From: Theodoxus fluviatilis
Taxonomy: Eukaryota; Mollusca; Gastropoda; Cycloneritida; Neritidae
Assembly (NCBI GenBank): GCA_034096865.1
Contig: JAWQFJ010028252.1
Location: 40,001 to 104,000, forward strand
Length of the DNA stretch: 64,000 nt
Direction of reading: 5' to 3'
Made by a program: the position numbers and the translations under genes. Positions 13,146-21,267 of the stretch are shown here, one piece after another (positions within the stretch are counted from its first letter, which is position 1; each line of letters starts with the position of its first letter). The notes beneath the pieces are model-generated. The model ran no database searches and was not told where the DNA came from. It saw only the letters and a list, made by a program, of their open reading frames with translations.

Positions 13146-15976
13146 ATGCACACATACACACACATGCAGCCATGCACACAAACACACACATACACACACA
13201 TGCACACATACACATGCACACAACCATGCACACAACCATGCACATACATGCACAAACACATACACACATGCATGCACACACTTACACATATGTACACACA
13301 CACGCACACAAGCATGCACTCTCACATACTTACACATACGTACATGTACACACACACATGCACACACACAAATGCACACACATATGCACAAATACACACA
13401 CAAGCACACATACACACACATACACACACATACACACATATGAACACACATACGCACATATGCACACACACATGCACATACACACACACATGCACACACA
13501 CACACACACTCACACAACACACACACACACATACACACATGCACACCAGCACACATGCACACAAACACACATACATAGCACACACACAAGGCACCCACAA
13601 GGCACCCACATGGCGGCCACATAGCAATCACAAAGCAAAGTATGCACAAAGTACACACCAAGGACACACAAAGTACACACCAAGGACACACAAAGCACAC
13701 ACAAAGCACACACAAAATGCACACAAAGCACACACAAAGTATGCACAAAGCGCACACAAAGCATGCACAATGCACACACAAAGCACACACAAAACGCACA
13801 CAAAGCACACACAAAGTATGCACAAAGCACACACAAAGCAAAGTATAACAAAGCACACGCAAAACGCACACAAAGCACACACAAAGCATGCACAAAGCAC
13901 ACACAGAGCACACACACAAAGCACACACTGAGCACACACAAAGAATGCACAAAGCACACACAAAGCAAAGTATCACAAAGCACACACAGAGCACACACAA
14001 AGTATGCACAAGGCACACACAAAGCATGCACAAAGCACACACAAAGCACACACAAAGCACACACACAGCACACACACAGCACACACAAAGCACACACACA
14101 GCACACATACAGCACACATATAGCACCCATAAGGCACAAAGCACACAGAGCACACACAAAGCACACACACAGCACACACACAGCACTCACACTGCACACA
14201 TGTATAAAACACCCACAAAGCACAAAGCACACAGAGCACACACAAAGCACACACACAGCACACACACAGCACACACACTGCACACATAAATCACCCACAA
14301 AGCACACACAAAGCACACATAATGCACACACAAAGCACACATAATGCACACACAAAGCACACACACAGAGCACAGACAAAGCACACACTTGATCAAAGCA
14401 TATACAAAGCACATGCAAAGCACACACAAAGCACACACTAAGCACACACTGAGTACACACAGAGCACACACAAAGCACACAGAGCACACACAGAGCACAC
14501 ACACAAAGCACACACTAAACACACACAGAGCACTTACAAAGCACACACTGAGCACACACAAAGTATGCACAAAGCACACACAAAGCAAAGCATGCCAAAG
14601 CACACACAGAGCACACACAAAGTATGCACAAAGCACACACAAAGCACACACAAAGCACACACAAAGCACACACTAAGAACACACTAAGCACACACTAAGC
14701 ACACACTAAGCACACACAAAGCACACACAAAGCACACACAAAGCACACACAGAGCGCACACTAAGCACACACAAAGCACACACAAAGCACACACTAAGAA
14801 CACACAAAGCACACACAAAGCACACACAGAGCGCACACTAAGCACACACAAAGCACACACAAAGCACATACAAAGCACACACAAAGCACACACAAAGCAC
14901 ACAATAAAACACACTAAGCACACACTGCTGAGTCTCTCAGTGGCCTGACCTTGATGTCCTCCTCATAGTCCTCAATGTAGGTCTGGTCACCCAGGTTGTA
15001 GGAATAGACCATGCGTGCTATCTCCATGGAGCTGTAGCCCGCGGGCCAGTAGAACATGTTACCCTGACAACACCAAGAAAAATACTTAAGAGATACATCA
15101 ACAAAAGCCCCAGTCTAAAACTGAAAATTCATAAGAAGATGAAAGATATTGCACATTTTTATCAATGTTAATTTTTTATGAAACTGTGTAACATGTCCCA
15201 TTCAAGGTGTTTCAAAGCAAAACTTGTTAGAGGATCCCCCCCCCTTACCCCCCCCCCCCCTTACCCCCACCCCCCCCCCCCCCCCCCCTCCTGTTTAAAA
15301 CATTCTGTTGTCTGTCAGCAGCCCATGGTCTGTTGCAGGAGATAATGGGTGTACACTGGAGAGCAGCAACTGTCATGTCTATCAAAAAAACTTTAGTAAC
15401 AGTCTCTTCTGTGCTAAGAGCAAGTGAAGACTGCAAAGTAACAGTCTCTTCTGTGCTAAGAGCAAGTAAAGACTGCAAAGTAACAGTCTCTTCTGTGCTA
15501 AGGGCTGGTAAAGACTGCAAAGTAACAGTCTCTTCTGTGCTAAGGAGCAAGTAAAGACTGCAAAGTAACAGTCTCTTCTGTGCTAAGGAGCAAGTGAAGA
15601 CTGCAAAGTAACAGTCTCTTCTGTGCTAAGGAGCAAGTGAAGACTGCAGGGTAACTGAAACTTCTGTGCTAAGGAGCAGGTAAAGACTGCAAAGTAACAG
15701 TCTCTTCTGTGCTCATTGGAAGATGAAGACTGCAGGGTAACTGTTACTTCTGTGCTAAGGGGAAGGTGACGACTGCAAAGTAACATTCTTTTCTGTGCTA
15801 AGGGGAAGATGAAGACTGCAGGGTAACTCACTAACTGTTACTTCAGTGCTAAGGGGAAGGTCAAGACTGCAAAGTCTCAGTCAGTCTGTCTGTCTGTCTG
15901 TCTATCTGCCTGCCTGCCTGTCTGTCTGTCTCTGTCTGTTTGTCTGTCTCTCTTTCTGTCTGTCTCTCTGTCTCTC

Positions 15977-16064
<88 letters not shown>

Positions 16065-16240
16065 TGATTCGCTTTACACCCTTCACTTACTAAAAACAGT
16101 AGAGCTTTGGTCTTGAGTAAAAATAAACGAAGGCCAAGGCGGTCTTTCACATAGCTTGGAATTGGTTCGTATAGATGATAAGCTGACAGAGCCACAAGTA
16201 TTGCTGACGTCAGGGTAAGCAAGGTGAACATTTTGTCCAT
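3710..16240 (-). CDS. AADAC/NCEH1-family serine hydrolase, 5' part of gene (exons 1-4)
   Basis: Minus-strand gene with coding exons 16240-16091, 15063-14950, 11509-11392 and 3773-3710. All boundaries are GT-AG with matching phases (0, 0, 1), and exon 4 ends in phase 2. The 148 joined residues align in order with the N-terminal half of the arylacetamide deacetylase / neutral cholesterol ester hydrolase family: signal anchor ending in [11 protein letters not shown] (compare YxxYxPLP in the vertebrate proteins), an ARIYKP strand, YIHGGQW oxyanion loop, then [19 protein letters not shown], which in the family runs directly into YRLAPE. Family role: type II ER-membrane hydrolase of lipid or xenobiotic esters. 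The nucleophile GDSAGG, Asp and His lie in exons off the left edge. Introns of 1027, 3440 and 7618 nt are loaded with minisatellites. The fourth oxyanion-loop residue is Q instead of the usual G. Confidence 0.85.
3774..5429. other. Unique part of intron 3 of the AADAC-like gene
   Basis: AT-rich, with no exon or recognisable mobile element on either strand. It contains several diffuse 'GTGTAGT' motifs (about 4265-4315 and 4860-4890) that may be the remains of an old short repeat. Confidence 0.5.
5430..9307. repeat. 34/36/37-bp minisatellite, about 110 copies
   Basis: Units contain CACACAAACCTGGACAATCC plus a spacer of CTTCATCTCACCATC (34 bp) or a version with 2-3 extra bases (CTCCATCT forms, 36/37 bp). 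Length variants alternate irregularly, so the reading frame shifts between units. Even so, no frame acquires stops, which produces spurious open frames of up to 946 codons. It lies inside intron 3 of the AADAC-like gene. Confidence 0.97.
9308..9574. other. Short unique intronic stretch
   Basis: Between two tandem arrays, no exon signals that I trust. Confidence 0.4.
9575..9848. repeat. About 99-bp tandem repeat, nearly 3 copies
   Basis: The block GCACACAGACACAGTACATA recurs at about 9577, 9676 and 9775, each followed by GGACTCACACTCAAA. Because 99 is a multiple of three, the minus-strand frame repeats the peptide [10 protein letters not shown]; this is a repeat effect and no evidence of a gene. 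Confidence 0.9.
9849..10315. other. Unique intronic sequence, AT-rich
   Basis: I see no coding or structural signal. Confidence 0.4.
10316..11366. repeat. 15/13-bp minisatellite
   Basis: Mixture of GACAGCACAGGAGGG (15 bp) and GACAGCAAGAGGG (13 bp) units, about 73 copies, ending 25 bp before exon 3 of the AADAC-like gene. Three overlapping minus-strand frames stay open only because the motif has no stop; one of them fuses artificially to exon 3. Confidence 0.97.
11392..11509 (-). CDS. AADAC-like gene, exon 3 (oxyanion loop exon)
   Basis: 118-nt exon. The acceptor CTTGTTGCCTTGCAG precedes 11509 and the donor GTAGGC starts at 11391. It runs from phase 0 to phase 1. It encodes 39 residues: [16 protein letters not shown] (the beta strand before the loop), then [14 protein letters not shown]. 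The family consensus is YIHGGGW; here the third glycine of the run is glutamine. The loop backbone NH groups form the oxyanion hole in hormone-sensitive-lipase-type enzymes, so the change may alter activity or mark a non-canonical member. A CA/GGAGGG minisatellite lies immediately downstream in the intron. Confidence 0.85.
11744..12128. repeat. Degenerate (CA)n / ATGCACAC array
   Basis: Interspersed ACACAC and ATGCATGC units within intron 2 of the AADAC-like gene. Open frames on both strands are (HT)n or (VC)n artefacts. Confidence 0.9.
12129..12955. other. Unassigned interior of intron 2
   Basis: Mixed-composition sequence between two CA-type arrays. It begins just after a TGTTACATCCC motif at about 12148, reminiscent of LTR termini, but I found no matching second end, primer site or coding domain. 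Two open frames of about 105-114 codons overlap on opposite strands and show no domain. I leave it unassigned. Confidence 0.35.
12956..13590. repeat. Degenerate (CA)n with ATGCAC variants
   Basis: Same style as the array at 11744-12128, so the two may be related by duplication. Lies in intron 2 of the AADAC-like gene. Confidence 0.9.
13632..14932. repeat. 11-bp minisatellite (AAAGCACACAC)n
   Basis: Basic period 11 bp with GAGCACACAC, TAAGCACACAC and AAAGTATGCAC variants. It ends only 18 bp from the donor side of exon 2. Because 11 is not a multiple of 3, all frames read the same residues cyclically (SVCFVCAL type on minus), which explains the many overlapping open frames. Confidence 0.95.
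14950..15063 (-). CDS. AADAC-like gene, exon 2
   Basis: 114-nt exon (38 codons, phase 0 at both ends). The acceptor CTTGGTGTTGTCAG precedes 15063 and the donor GTCAGG starts at 14949. It encodes [20 protein letters not shown] followed by [18 protein letters not shown]. In the family this is the poorly conserved linker between the signal anchor and the first strands of the alpha/beta hydrolase fold. A same-length, same-phase relative lies at 22838-22951. Confidence 0.82.
15235..15291. repeat. Poly-C tracts (G-rich on the gene's sense strand)
   Basis: Runs of 10, 14 and 19 or more cytosines interrupted by TTAC or AC. On the minus strand these are long G runs inside intron 1 of the AADAC-like transcript, so they could form G-quadruplexes in DNA or pre-mRNA. 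Run lengths may be sequencing-sensitive. Confidence 0.85.
15390..15880. repeat. 42/43-bp tandem repeat, about 11 copies
   Basis: Unit contains AACAGTCTCTTCTGTGCTAA and AGACTGCAAAGT. The first copies are 42 bp (in-frame, repeating [10 protein letters not shown]), later ones 43 bp and more diverged. Located in intron 1 of the AADAC-like gene. Confidence 0.93.
15881..16062. repeat. (TCTG)n then (CT)n microsatellite
   Basis: TCTG/CCTG tetranucleotides followed by a pure CT tract from about 15980. It ends about 28 bp from the exon 1 donor. Confidence 0.95.
16091..16240 (-). CDS. AADAC-like gene, exon 1 (signal anchor)
   Basis: Fifty codons from ATG at 16240 to the phase-0 donor GTAAGT at 16090. 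Residues 1-4 are MDKM, residues 5-22 form a hydrophobic helix ([18 protein letters not shown]), then [18 protein letters not shown]. This matches the N-terminal signal anchor and the following Y-x-P-[IL]-P motif of AADAC/NCEH1 proteins, which orient the catalytic domain to the ER lumen. The bases before the ATG read TTAATTTTTCAG|AAG on the minus strand, a good acceptor, so a non-coding 5' exon may lie further upstream. An in-frame extension above that ATG is open but lacks family similarity, so I prefer this start. Confidence 0.82.
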
Positions 16241-16246
16241 CTTCTG

Positions 16247-16953
16247 AAAAATTAAGAGAAATGAACTACCCAAAATTAATGCAACACAGTCGGTCACAAT
16301 GCTAACAGCAACAGTAATAATTATTAAACTTTCCTGTTTGTGAATGCACAGCAGCATACTCTAACTTAAACTGTTGTCTTCCTAGGAAAATAGGCATAAA
16401 ATTTACAATCGAGAATCACGCCCAGCGCAAAACATTTAGCCCGCCAATTGTTTCCGTCCTTGCAAGTTAAATTCATGATCATGATGCACTGCAGCACGCA
16501 GCATTCGGTCCGATCAAAGAGTGCGGTCAAATATCGTCATTATGGAAGACAAATGGACTTTTCTAGTGACTGGCGATATGTTGTAATGATAATGCTTCAG
16601 GTTTGTTCCAACCACTCCGTCACAAAACATAGCCGCGAGGGAGTTAACGCGGCTGGAAGCGACGTCGCCAAGGCAAACTGCAATTCAATCTGCGTCAGCG
16701 ATGTCTGTTCAGTCCAAGGCCGAGTGCAAGCCATTGTTTCGGTCAAACATACGAACATGCTGGGCACATAGCTTTTCTTTCAACTGCTGCAATCCATACT
16801 CACCTCCATTATGTTTCTCTAAAAGAGCAAACGATTGTTTCTCTGCGGAATCCAGTTTGAAAGAGCCGACTTTATCGTCAACAAAACAAGATCTTTCAAA
16901 GATGACTGAGTGACCTCCCTTTACTAGAAAAGTGCGGAGGATCATCGTTTCGT
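16247..16953. other. Upstream region of the AADAC-like gene
   Basis: Unique sequence with several short frames on both strands but no domain. It would hold the promoter or a 5' untranslated exon of the minus-strand gene. I see no convincing TATA box. Confidence 0.35.
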
Positions 16954-16989
16954 CAAAGACCATACATTACTAGTAATGTATGGTCTTTG
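16954..16989. repeat. Perfect 36-bp palindrome flanked by GTTTCGT direct repeats
   Basis: The sequence is its own exact reverse complement: left arm CAAAGACCATACATTACT, right arm AGTAATGTATGGTCTTTG, no loop. The 7-mer GTTTCGT stands on both sides (16947-16953 and 16990-16996), as a target duplication would. The arm resembles that of the stem-loop at 20492-20529 (12 of 16 positions). Confidence 0.95.
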
Positions 16990-16999
16990 GTTTCGTGTT

Positions 17000-17820
17000 G
17001 TGAGTGCATGGTGGTCGTGACAAACCTAACGGTTTAAATTACTTGATTTCCGAGCGGTCCTTGTGGATTGGCGACTGATGGAGTATATTCTGATGCATTA
17101 TAGTCAAACATACAGGTGTATGGCACTGAAAGACTCTTTGAAGAAAAGTAATAGGTGTAGTTATTGTTACGTTCACTTCTTCTGTGGACCAATGTCACGT
17201 TCACGTGGTCTGTGACTTGCGGTCCGTCCCAGCTTGCGCCAGGAAAGTAGAAGCAGGACAGACGTATGTTGTTCACAGGATCTTTATTCCTGGACTGGTG
17301 ACCATCGCTTCTAGCAAGCACTCGTACACCCACAGCGGTCACTCCTGCTGCTCAGGCTGCGCCTCACTACTGCACCTAGCCTCCCAAGCGCTCTCAGCTT
17401 CCAGTAGCTTCCAGTCACGTGTTGGACATGTAGCTACGAATTACATCGGAATATATAGTGCTTGCTTTGGGTTGGAGGCTATTTTTCAGCGACCCCTTTA
17501 CCTAACCTGGCACAACAAAATTTTCTGCACAAGAAATGCACCTTGGATTGGGTGCCATATATACTGCAAACATTTCAGTAGCATAAAACCTCTTGTCCCT
17601 TAGTACATATTTGTTCCCTGTCCGCCTGCCTCCATTCATGTGCACAAATCCCTGTGGGGTGTGGAGGTGTGTTGCGTGTGTGTGCGTGTGCGTTCGGGGG
17701 TAAGGGGGGTTGGAGAGAGGTCTGACAGACGGAGAGATCTGACACACAGGATAGGGGGTTGGGAAGAGACAGCAGCGGGGATAACTGAATAAAGGATGAG
17801 CACAGCAGACGTAAAATACA
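17000..17820. other. Unassigned sequence
   Basis: Two opposite open frames of about 100-140 codons (17034-17342 minus, 17184-17603 plus) overlap. Neither shows a domain. It may be an old LTR or a solo repeat, but I found no paired termini. Confidence 0.35.
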
Positions 17821-17897
17821 CTTGGTGATAGGTGCACCTTATGATATGAACACAGTAGATGTACAATACACTCGGTGAAAGGTGCACCTCATTACAG
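17795..17897. repeat. Two-copy tandem duplication of about 50 bp
   Basis: A stretch of the form GAGCACAGCAGACGTAAAA...CACTTGGTGATAGGTGCACC is followed by a second copy with AACACAGTAGATGTACAATA and CGGTGAAAGGTGCACC. Confidence 0.75.
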
Positions 17898-17982
17898 TGT
17901 GTGTGTGTGTGTGCGTGTGTTCGTGTGTTTGTTTTTGTGCATGTGTGTGCGTGCCTGCATGTGTTTGTGTGTGTGCAATGTA
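17898..17982. repeat. (GT)n compound microsatellite
   Basis: Interrupted GT repeat with TGCGTG and TTTGTG variants. Confidence 0.9.
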
Positions 17983-18339
17983 GAATGTATTTGTGCAAAT
18001 ATTTACCAAGCACAGGCATATGGCAAACGTACAGATAAGATGTGGATGTGAGATGCCCTCAGGAATCCACCAACAGCCAGAAAATCAAAGCAAGAACACG
18101 AGGATCTTTGGTACTCACTAGCTTTGCTGAGAGAATCCAGACTGTAGCTTGGGACAGAAAAACACCCCTGAATATAAACGGCCAAGACATTCAATTACAA
18201 ACAGGACACAAAGTGCACGGGTTCGTTTTAAAATCTTTCATATCAACTGATATCTAAGTAGCCGATGCTAACCAGACTGAATGTGTACCTACATTAAATC
18301 CTTCAAGTGTTCAGAATACATGTGTAAGCATATGTGTGT

Positions 18340-18616
18340 GTGTTGCAGAAAAAGAAATCAGGAAGAGACGATGGGGCTCGATAGGGCACACCCTACGGAA
18401 ACCGCCTACCAACATCACCAGGCAGGCGCTGAGATGGAATCCCCAGAGAAAGCGGAAGAGAGGCCGTCCAAGAAACACCTGGCGGCGTGACCTTCAGGCT
18501 GACACCACTAGGATGGGCTACACCTGGAACCAGCTAGAGAGGATGGCCCAGGACAGAGGACTGTGGAGATCTGTGGTTGGCGGCCCATACCCTGCTAGGG
18601 TCGACGGCAGTAAGTA

Positions 18617-18618
<2 letters not shown>
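18340..18618 (+). pseudogene. RTE-type LINE, C-terminal end of RT ORF
   Basis: The frame reads EIRKRRWGSIGHTLRKPP, then ITRQALRWNPQRKRKRGRPR, NTWRRDLQAD, MGYTWNQLERMAQDRGLWRS and VVGGPYPARVDGSK before TAA. This order (RRW.WIGH.LR, ALRWNPQGKRKRGRP, TWRRDL, GYTW.QLE, DR..WR.LVGGL.P) is the classic conserved end of RTE-like endonuclease-reverse transcriptase proteins. Only the last ~90 codons are present, as expected of a 5'-truncated insertion. A (TG)n tract starts right after the stop. Confidence 0.88.

Positions 18619-18672
<54 letters not shown>
18619..18672. repeat. (TG)n microsatellite at RTE tail
   Basis: Follows AGTAAGTAAGCG directly after the LINE stop codon. Confidence 0.93.
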
Positions 18673-18675
<3 letters not shown>

Positions 18676-19070
18676 AGTGCAGGTGTATACATCCCAATGT
18701 ACACGCAAGTTTGTGTCAAGCCTATATAGCTATGAGCACACGATTGAAAGCTTTTCTTTTTTGACGATTGATCAACCTGGCGGGGAAAGAAACAGCTATT
18801 TCACAGGGCTCCAGAGGGAAAGACGTCATCACTACGCATGACAGCGAGCGAGGGATCGAGTTCCTGGACAGGAAGAACGGAGCGTGGACACAAGTGGACG
18901 CGATCAGCTGATCACTCTCACAGATCGACTTTGCGAGGATTTTCCAACCTCTCCAAATCGTACTGGACACGACGCTTTTTGAGATACACACGCGATCGCA
19001 AAAACGCGAGTGCGCACGCACGCGCATCCGTTTCCATGAGGCGTGCTGACAACAACACAAGACATATGCT
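18673..19070. other. Unassigned GC-richer sequence
   Basis: CpG-rich (several CGCG and GCGC words near 18990-19025), possibly part of a mobile element or promoter. The open frame 18838-19149 plus has no recognisable domain. Confidence 0.35.
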
Positions 19071-19132
19071 TGTTCAGGAGGCGCAGCGCTGCAAAGCGCT
19101 GCACAGCGCTGCATGTCATTCACTCCTGAACA
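19071..19132. repeat. Short inverted repeat with TGTTCAGGAG ends
   Basis: TGTTCAGGAG at 19071-19080 faces its complement CTCCTGAACA at 19123-19132, with three AGCGCTGCA-type words between. The same decamer begins the elements at 19500 (plus) and 21260 (minus). Confidence 0.75.
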
Positions 19133-19499
19133 GCAATTTTGGGACGTGAATCACTCAGCGCTGAGCAGCGCTGTGCATCACCGATCCGAGGTGATTCAGA
19201 CGATTTTTAAAATGGCGTCTTCGATCCCGCACTGGCCGTCGATGCGTAAAATTAATAACCATCAGAAACATCATTTTGGGACTGGAACGGGCTTTATTTG
19301 CCCCAAGTGCTCTGTATGCGCGAGTAATGGCAAGTAAGGATGACACAGTAGTGGACTTTATTCGTGCAGAATACATTTTAACATGCATAAACGATGTTTG
19401 TGGCAAAGGAAACAATTTCTTAGCGTCTATCAACACAACATGGGGCGCAGAAGATTTACCTCCCCTGTAACAAGTGAAGCGCTGCACTAAATCTGTAGG
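19133..19499 (+). other. Unassigned, with a 47-codon ORF at 19327-19470
   Basis: The small frame starts MASKDDTVVDFIRAEYILTC with G at -3 and +4 around its ATG and ends TAA just before 19471. I recognise no family. It lies between two TGTTCAGGAG-type ends, so it may be part of the same element. Confidence 0.25.
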
Positions 19500-19605
19500 T
19501 GTTCAGGAGAGGCAAAGAGCGCTCAATAGACATTATCCACGCGAGATACTTCCGGTTTTCAAATCGAGGCTAACTGGGCAAACATGGAAGCCAGCATGGT
19601 GAAAC
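19500..19605 (+). repeat. Terminal/promoter sequence of a repeated element, plus copy
   Basis: Reads TGTTCAGGAG, CAATAGACATTATCCACGC, TTTTCAAATCGA, GGCTAACTGGGCAAACAT in order. The same series of blocks occurs inverted at 21150-21260. An ETS-like ACTTCCGG word is at 19548-19555, and the THAP frame begins within the last block. Confidence 0.7.
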
Positions 19606-19773
19606 AGAAGGCTTCATCATCATGTAGACACTGCTGTACGTGTTCCTAATTGCGAGAACGATGATCGATATGACGAGAACTCCAGACTGTCCTTTTTCCA
19701 TTTCCCCACAGACAAGAAGCAGAAGAAACAATGGATCTGGAAGATTCGGCGTGATCCTGGCAAAAAATTCAAG
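19584..19773 (+). pseudogene. THAP-domain first exon, frameshifted
   Basis: ATG at 19584 (a second in-frame ATG at 19596) opens MEASMVKQKASSSCRHCC, then meets TAA at 19647. One base later in phase, the frame from 19624 reads RVPNCENDDRYDENSRLSFF, then HFPTDKKQKKQWIWKIRRD and PGKKFK. It ends at a phase-0 donor GTAACA (19774). Joined over the shift near 19638, the pattern C-x4-C-x-N, SFF.FP, W...IRRD and FKP-like end matches the N-terminal half of a THAP zinc finger (C2CH). The second zinc pair would be in the next exon, which I did not find. THAP domains occur in host factors and in P-element-like transposases. The single-base shift suggests a pseudogene or a sequencing indel. Confidence 0.7.
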
Positions 19774-20397
19774 GTAACAAGAGCTTAGATCTAGGTCTTG
19801 TAAAAGCAATCGTTTACAGCTTCGTATGGTTTGCATAGGTGAAATCTAGCCACAAAATGAGTTTTGAAGGATTGAAATAACACGTTTTCTGCTAAATATA
19901 CGTGTTGTTGTTTTTCTTGTTTATAGCTGGGAAACTGCAATGTTTACACCACGAAGCAAGAGCATTCCATCACTTCGCACGACCTAACATAGTAACAACC
20001 TCTACTCATGAGAAACCTATTGTGATTGGTCCAAAAATATAAATCAGCCAATGGTAGAGAGCCATGTATACAGTCTTGATCACACCGGACATGTTGATGT
20101 CGGCATGGCAGACGATGCAAGCCCAGCTGGCAGTAGTCGCTTATCTCGCAGTTTTGACTCAAAATTAAGTATATGATCAGATATAACAAACTATCTGCAA
20201 AGACAGCCCATGGTTATATTAGCGTAATAAATTAACATATAGGCTTACTGACCTTATTTCAAGAAACACCAGTCATAATGATCAACACTACAGATCTAGA
20301 TCTACAAGAGAGAAGGGTAACCTGTTTTAGCTTCGATGTCATGCACAAATCCTTTGATGAACGTTTTGTATCCTTTCCCTTTCTTTCTACTGGGTAT

Positions 20398-20398
<1 letters not shown>
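19774..20398. other. Unassigned sequence after the THAP remnant
   Basis: No continuation of the THAP domain (CSEHF-like) seen on the plus strand. Confidence 0.35.
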
Positions 20399-20441
<43 letters not shown>

Positions 20442-20546
20442 TCTAGTAGTAGTTCTAGTAGTAATAGTAGTAGTAGTAGTAGTAGTAGTAGCAAAGATTA
20501 TAGGTTATATGTGTAACCTATAATCTTTGGTAGTAGTAGTTGAGAG
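20399..20546. repeat. (TAG)n microsatellite interrupted by a stem-loop
   Basis: TAG repeats with TTC and TAA variants lie at 20399-20491, then a 38-bp stem-loop, then TAGTAGTAG again. On the minus strand this is the 3' tail side of the LINE fragment at 20580-21055. Confidence 0.9.
20492..20529. repeat. 38-bp stem-loop with CAAAGA/TCTTTG ends
   Basis: Arms CAAAGATTATAGGTTA and TAACCTATAATCTTTG are exact 16-bp reverse complements around a 6-nt loop TATGTG. TAG repeats stand on both sides. It shares its ends and 12 of 16 arm positions with the palindrome at 16954-16989. Confidence 0.93.
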
Positions 20547-20579
20547 GCTAGATGTAGGCCGTGAAGCCTTTTGAACGCC

Positions 20580-21055
20580 CCATCGTAATGTGTTGCGTTA
20601 TATAAGGTCTTAGTGCAATTTTCCTATTGCGACAATGTTACTCATCATAGCTTCTAGATAACGATATGAATGTAGGATCCTTGTCCAGTTGGTTTTTGAA
20701 AACGTTAGTAGTCGGTGCAGTCTTGAGCTGAAACGGAAGGTTATTCCACAGGTTAGCAACACGATTACTGAAACAATACTTTCTTAGGTTAGTATTACTA
20801 CGTTGAACAAACACTTTTCCGTCTGCATTTCTCGTACTGGTACAACTTGGTGACTTAAAGAAGTCGCTCCACTCCACGTCTACGAGATTATTGTATAATT
20901 AATAAGTCTCTATTAGGTCACCACGAATCCTTCTTCCTTTTAGTGAGTGCAGATTCAAATACTCTAAGCGCTCGCTGTAAGACATCTCCCGACATTCACT
21001 CAACAACTTGGTAGCCCTGCGCTGGACTCGCTCCACAGCCTCTGACTGTCTTTTT
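20580..21055 (-). pseudogene. CR1/Jockey-like LINE, C-terminal RT remnant
   Basis: On the minus strand the sequence reads EAVERVQRRATKLLSECREM, SYSERLEYLNLHSLKGRRIR, GDLIETY, a stop, then LYNNLVDVEWSDFF and finally CFSNRVANLWNNLPFQL. This is the familiar conserved end of CR1/Jockey-type LINE proteins (LE.VQRRATK, LSY.ERL..L.L.SL..RR.RGDLI, FF..R....WN.LP). The in-frame TAA near 20900 shows decay. The 3' tail runs into TAC/TAG repeats. Confidence 0.85.
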
Positions 21056-21149
21056 TAATGTGGGTACCAACATCACTTGCCCATATTTCCACATTTCCAT
21101 GCGAGAATGGAGGTACATGAAGGAGATTTCCACTCCATGTACTGGTGCT

Positions 21150-21260
21150 GGCGTCAATGTTTGCCCAGTTAGCCTCGTTTTCGATTTCAAAATGGCCGCT
21201 GCGTGAATAACGTCTATTGCCAACATGAAGCGCTCATGCAGCGCTTTGTACTCCTGAACA
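21150..21260 (-). repeat. Terminal/promoter sequence of a repeated element, minus copy
   Basis: Read on the minus strand: TGTTCAGGAG, AAAGCGCTGCATGAGCGC, CAATAGACGTTATTCACGC, TTTTGAAATCGA and GGCTAACTGGGCAAACAT. It mirrors 19500-19605 at an outer distance of about 1.76 kb. Confidence 0.7.
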
Positions 21261-21267
21261 AGCCTAT

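Noticed and set aside
17034..17603. Overlapping minus and plus frames of 102 and 139 codons
   Set aside because: No recognisable domain, opposite strands overlap, and no splice or promoter support. Left as unassigned sequence.
18119..18167. Minus-strand exon-like 49-nt piece (GVFLSQATVWILSAKL) with GTGAGT donor
   Set aside because: Has acceptable borders but no family similarity and no partner exons in matching phase; too short to support alone.
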